Shown one piece after another: positions 6,373-7,297 of a stretch of DNA of 7,297 nt (its first letter is position 1; every line of letters begins with the position of its first letter). The stretch covers positions 1 to 7,297 of the forward strand of contig PBLM01000005.1 in assembly GCA_002721775.1 (NCBI GenBank). The letters run 5' to 3'. Source of the DNA: Rhodospirillaceae bacterium (GTDB taxonomy: Bacteria; Pseudomonadota; Alphaproteobacteria; Puniceispirillales; Puniceispirillaceae). Made by a program: the position numbers and the translations under genes. The notes beneath the pieces are model-generated. The model did no database searches and had not been told where the DNA came from. It saw only the letters and a program-made list of their open reading frames with translations.

Positions 6373-7297
6373 ATGTATCTGTATCCTGAACTTCTTCGCC
6401 GGGCAGAGGCTGAAAAGCCGGTTCGTGTTGGCCTGATCGGGGCAGGAAAATTTGGCTCGATGTTTTTATCGCAAGTGCCCACCACGCCCGGGTTGGTGGT
6501 CAGTTATATTACCGATCTTCATCCCGATAACGCTAAGGCGGCCTGCCGCGCGACAGGATGGGCAACTGAGCAGGTTGATGCAGTTCATTTTACTGATGAT
6601 GCTGAAATGATGATGCGGAGTGGGACAGTCGATGTGGTGGTTGAAGCTACCGGCAACCCTATTGCTGGGATTTATCATGCGCAGATGGCGATCAGTCATG
6701 GTCTACATATTGTGATGGTAAATGTGGAAGCTGATGTTTTAGCGGGGGCCGAACTGGCCCGTCGCGCGCGCTCTGCTGGTACAGTGTATTCCATGGCTTA
6801 TGGTGACCAGCCAGCCTTGACAGTAGAGCTTGTGGATTGGGCACGTTCCTGCGGTTTTGAAGTGGTTGCAGCCGGGAAAGGTACTAAATATCTGCCCGCC
6901 TATCATTATGCTACCCCGGATACAGTGTGGGATTATTATGGGCTAACCGCTCAGCAGGCGACTGATGCTGGGATGAATAGTCAGATGTTCAACAGCTTTC
7001 TCGATGGCACCAAATCTGCGCTTGAAATGGCAGCAATTGCCAATGCCACAGGTCTGTCCTGTCCAGGAGATGGATTGCGGTTTCCAGCAGCGGGCATGGA
7101 TGACCTGGCACATATTCTGCGACCAGCAGATGCTGGCGGTGTGTTAGATGAACTTGGTCAGGTTGAAGTTGTATCGTCACTAGAACGTGATGGCCGGCCG
7201 GTTTTCAAGGATTTGCGCTGGGGCGTATATGTGGTGGTTAAAGCGCCGAATGATTATGCTGCCGCCTGTTTTCAGCAATATGGGATGAATACAGACA
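6373..7297 (+). CDS. Homoserine dehydrogenase-like NAD(P)-dependent oxidoreductase, COG4091 type (3' truncated)
   Basis: This open frame of 308 codons runs off the window end without a stop. The N-terminus has a Rossmann nucleotide loop, VGLIGAGKFGSMF (19-31, with GxGxxG at 23-28). It is followed by a DVVVEATGNP strand (87-96), VMVNVEAD (114-121), YGDQPAL (143-149) and FNSFLDGTKSALEMAAIAN (206-224). These are features of the 'predicted homoserine dehydrogenase' group. That group usually runs to about 430-460 residues and ends in a SAF domain, so the missing part is probably about 130 residues. True homoserine dehydrogenase activity is doubtful; members sit in varied catabolic operons. The ATG at 6373 has only a weak RBS (GGA at 6361-6363), and a TTG sits directly before it. 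It lies 21 nt after the oxygenase stop and is probably translated by coupling. The likely role is carbonyl/alcohol oxidoreduction in the hyu pathway. Confidence 0.85.
   Translation, partial: MYLYPELLRRAEAEKPVRVGLIGAGKFGSMFLSQVPTTPGLVVSYITDLHPDNAKAACRATGWATEQVDAVHFTDDAEMMMRSGTVDVVVEATGNPIAGIYHAQMAISHGLHIVMVNVEADVLAGAELARRARSAGTVYSMAYGDQPALTVELVDWARSCGFEVVAAGKGTKYLPAYHYATPDTVWDYYGLTAQQATDAGMNSQMFNSFLDGTKSALEMAAIANATGLSCPGDGLRFPAAGMDDLAHILRPADAGGVLDELGQVEVVSSLERDGRPVFKDLRWGVYVVVKAPNDYAAACFQQYGMNTD

Noticed and set aside
6466..7180. Minus-strand open frames at 6466-6699 and 6989-7180
   Set aside because: They are opposite the dehydrogenase frame, which has a clear Rossmann motif and is open to the window end.

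Overview
The window looks like part of a bacterial chromosome with balanced to moderately low GC content, probably from an alphaproteobacterium. A marine lineage such as SAR116 is a guess from protein style and gene content only. There are no RNA genes, insertion sequences, CRISPR arrays or long repeats, and all recognised genes are on the + strand.

Layout: (1) 3-353 is the C-terminal end of a DNA photolyase/cryptochrome-family flavoprotein whose start lies outside the window. Its tail ends in QLSLF-R, which matches the classic sliding-clamp binding pentapeptide. (2) 354-543 is a noncoding gap with two short inverted repeats, including a clean 14-bp palindrome that may be an operator. (3) 544-2637 and 2634-4367 are hyuA and hyuB, the two subunits of an ATP-dependent hydantoinase/oxoprolinase-type enzyme, coupled by an ATGA overlap. 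(4) 4403-5485 is a two-repeat AbrB/AmoA-family membrane protein. (5) 5554-6351 is a phytanoyl-CoA dioxygenase (PhyH) family Fe(II)/2-oxoglutarate oxygenase with its metal ligands intact. (6) 6373-7297 is the first ~308 residues of a homoserine-dehydrogenase-like NAD(P) oxidoreductase of the COG4091 type, cut off by the window edge.

Genes 3 to 6 have short gaps (-4, 35, 68 and 21 nt) and one orientation, so they are probably one operon. The contents suggest a small catabolic pathway. The membrane protein would move a small solute, the oxygenase would hydroxylate (or oxidatively demethylate) it, HyuAB would open a cyclic amide/lactam/imide bond using ATP, and the dehydrogenase would reduce or oxidise a resulting carbonyl or alcohol. 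The substrate and the order of steps cannot be read from the sequence. This gene combination is the most interesting feature of the window, and I do not recognise it as a described pathway.
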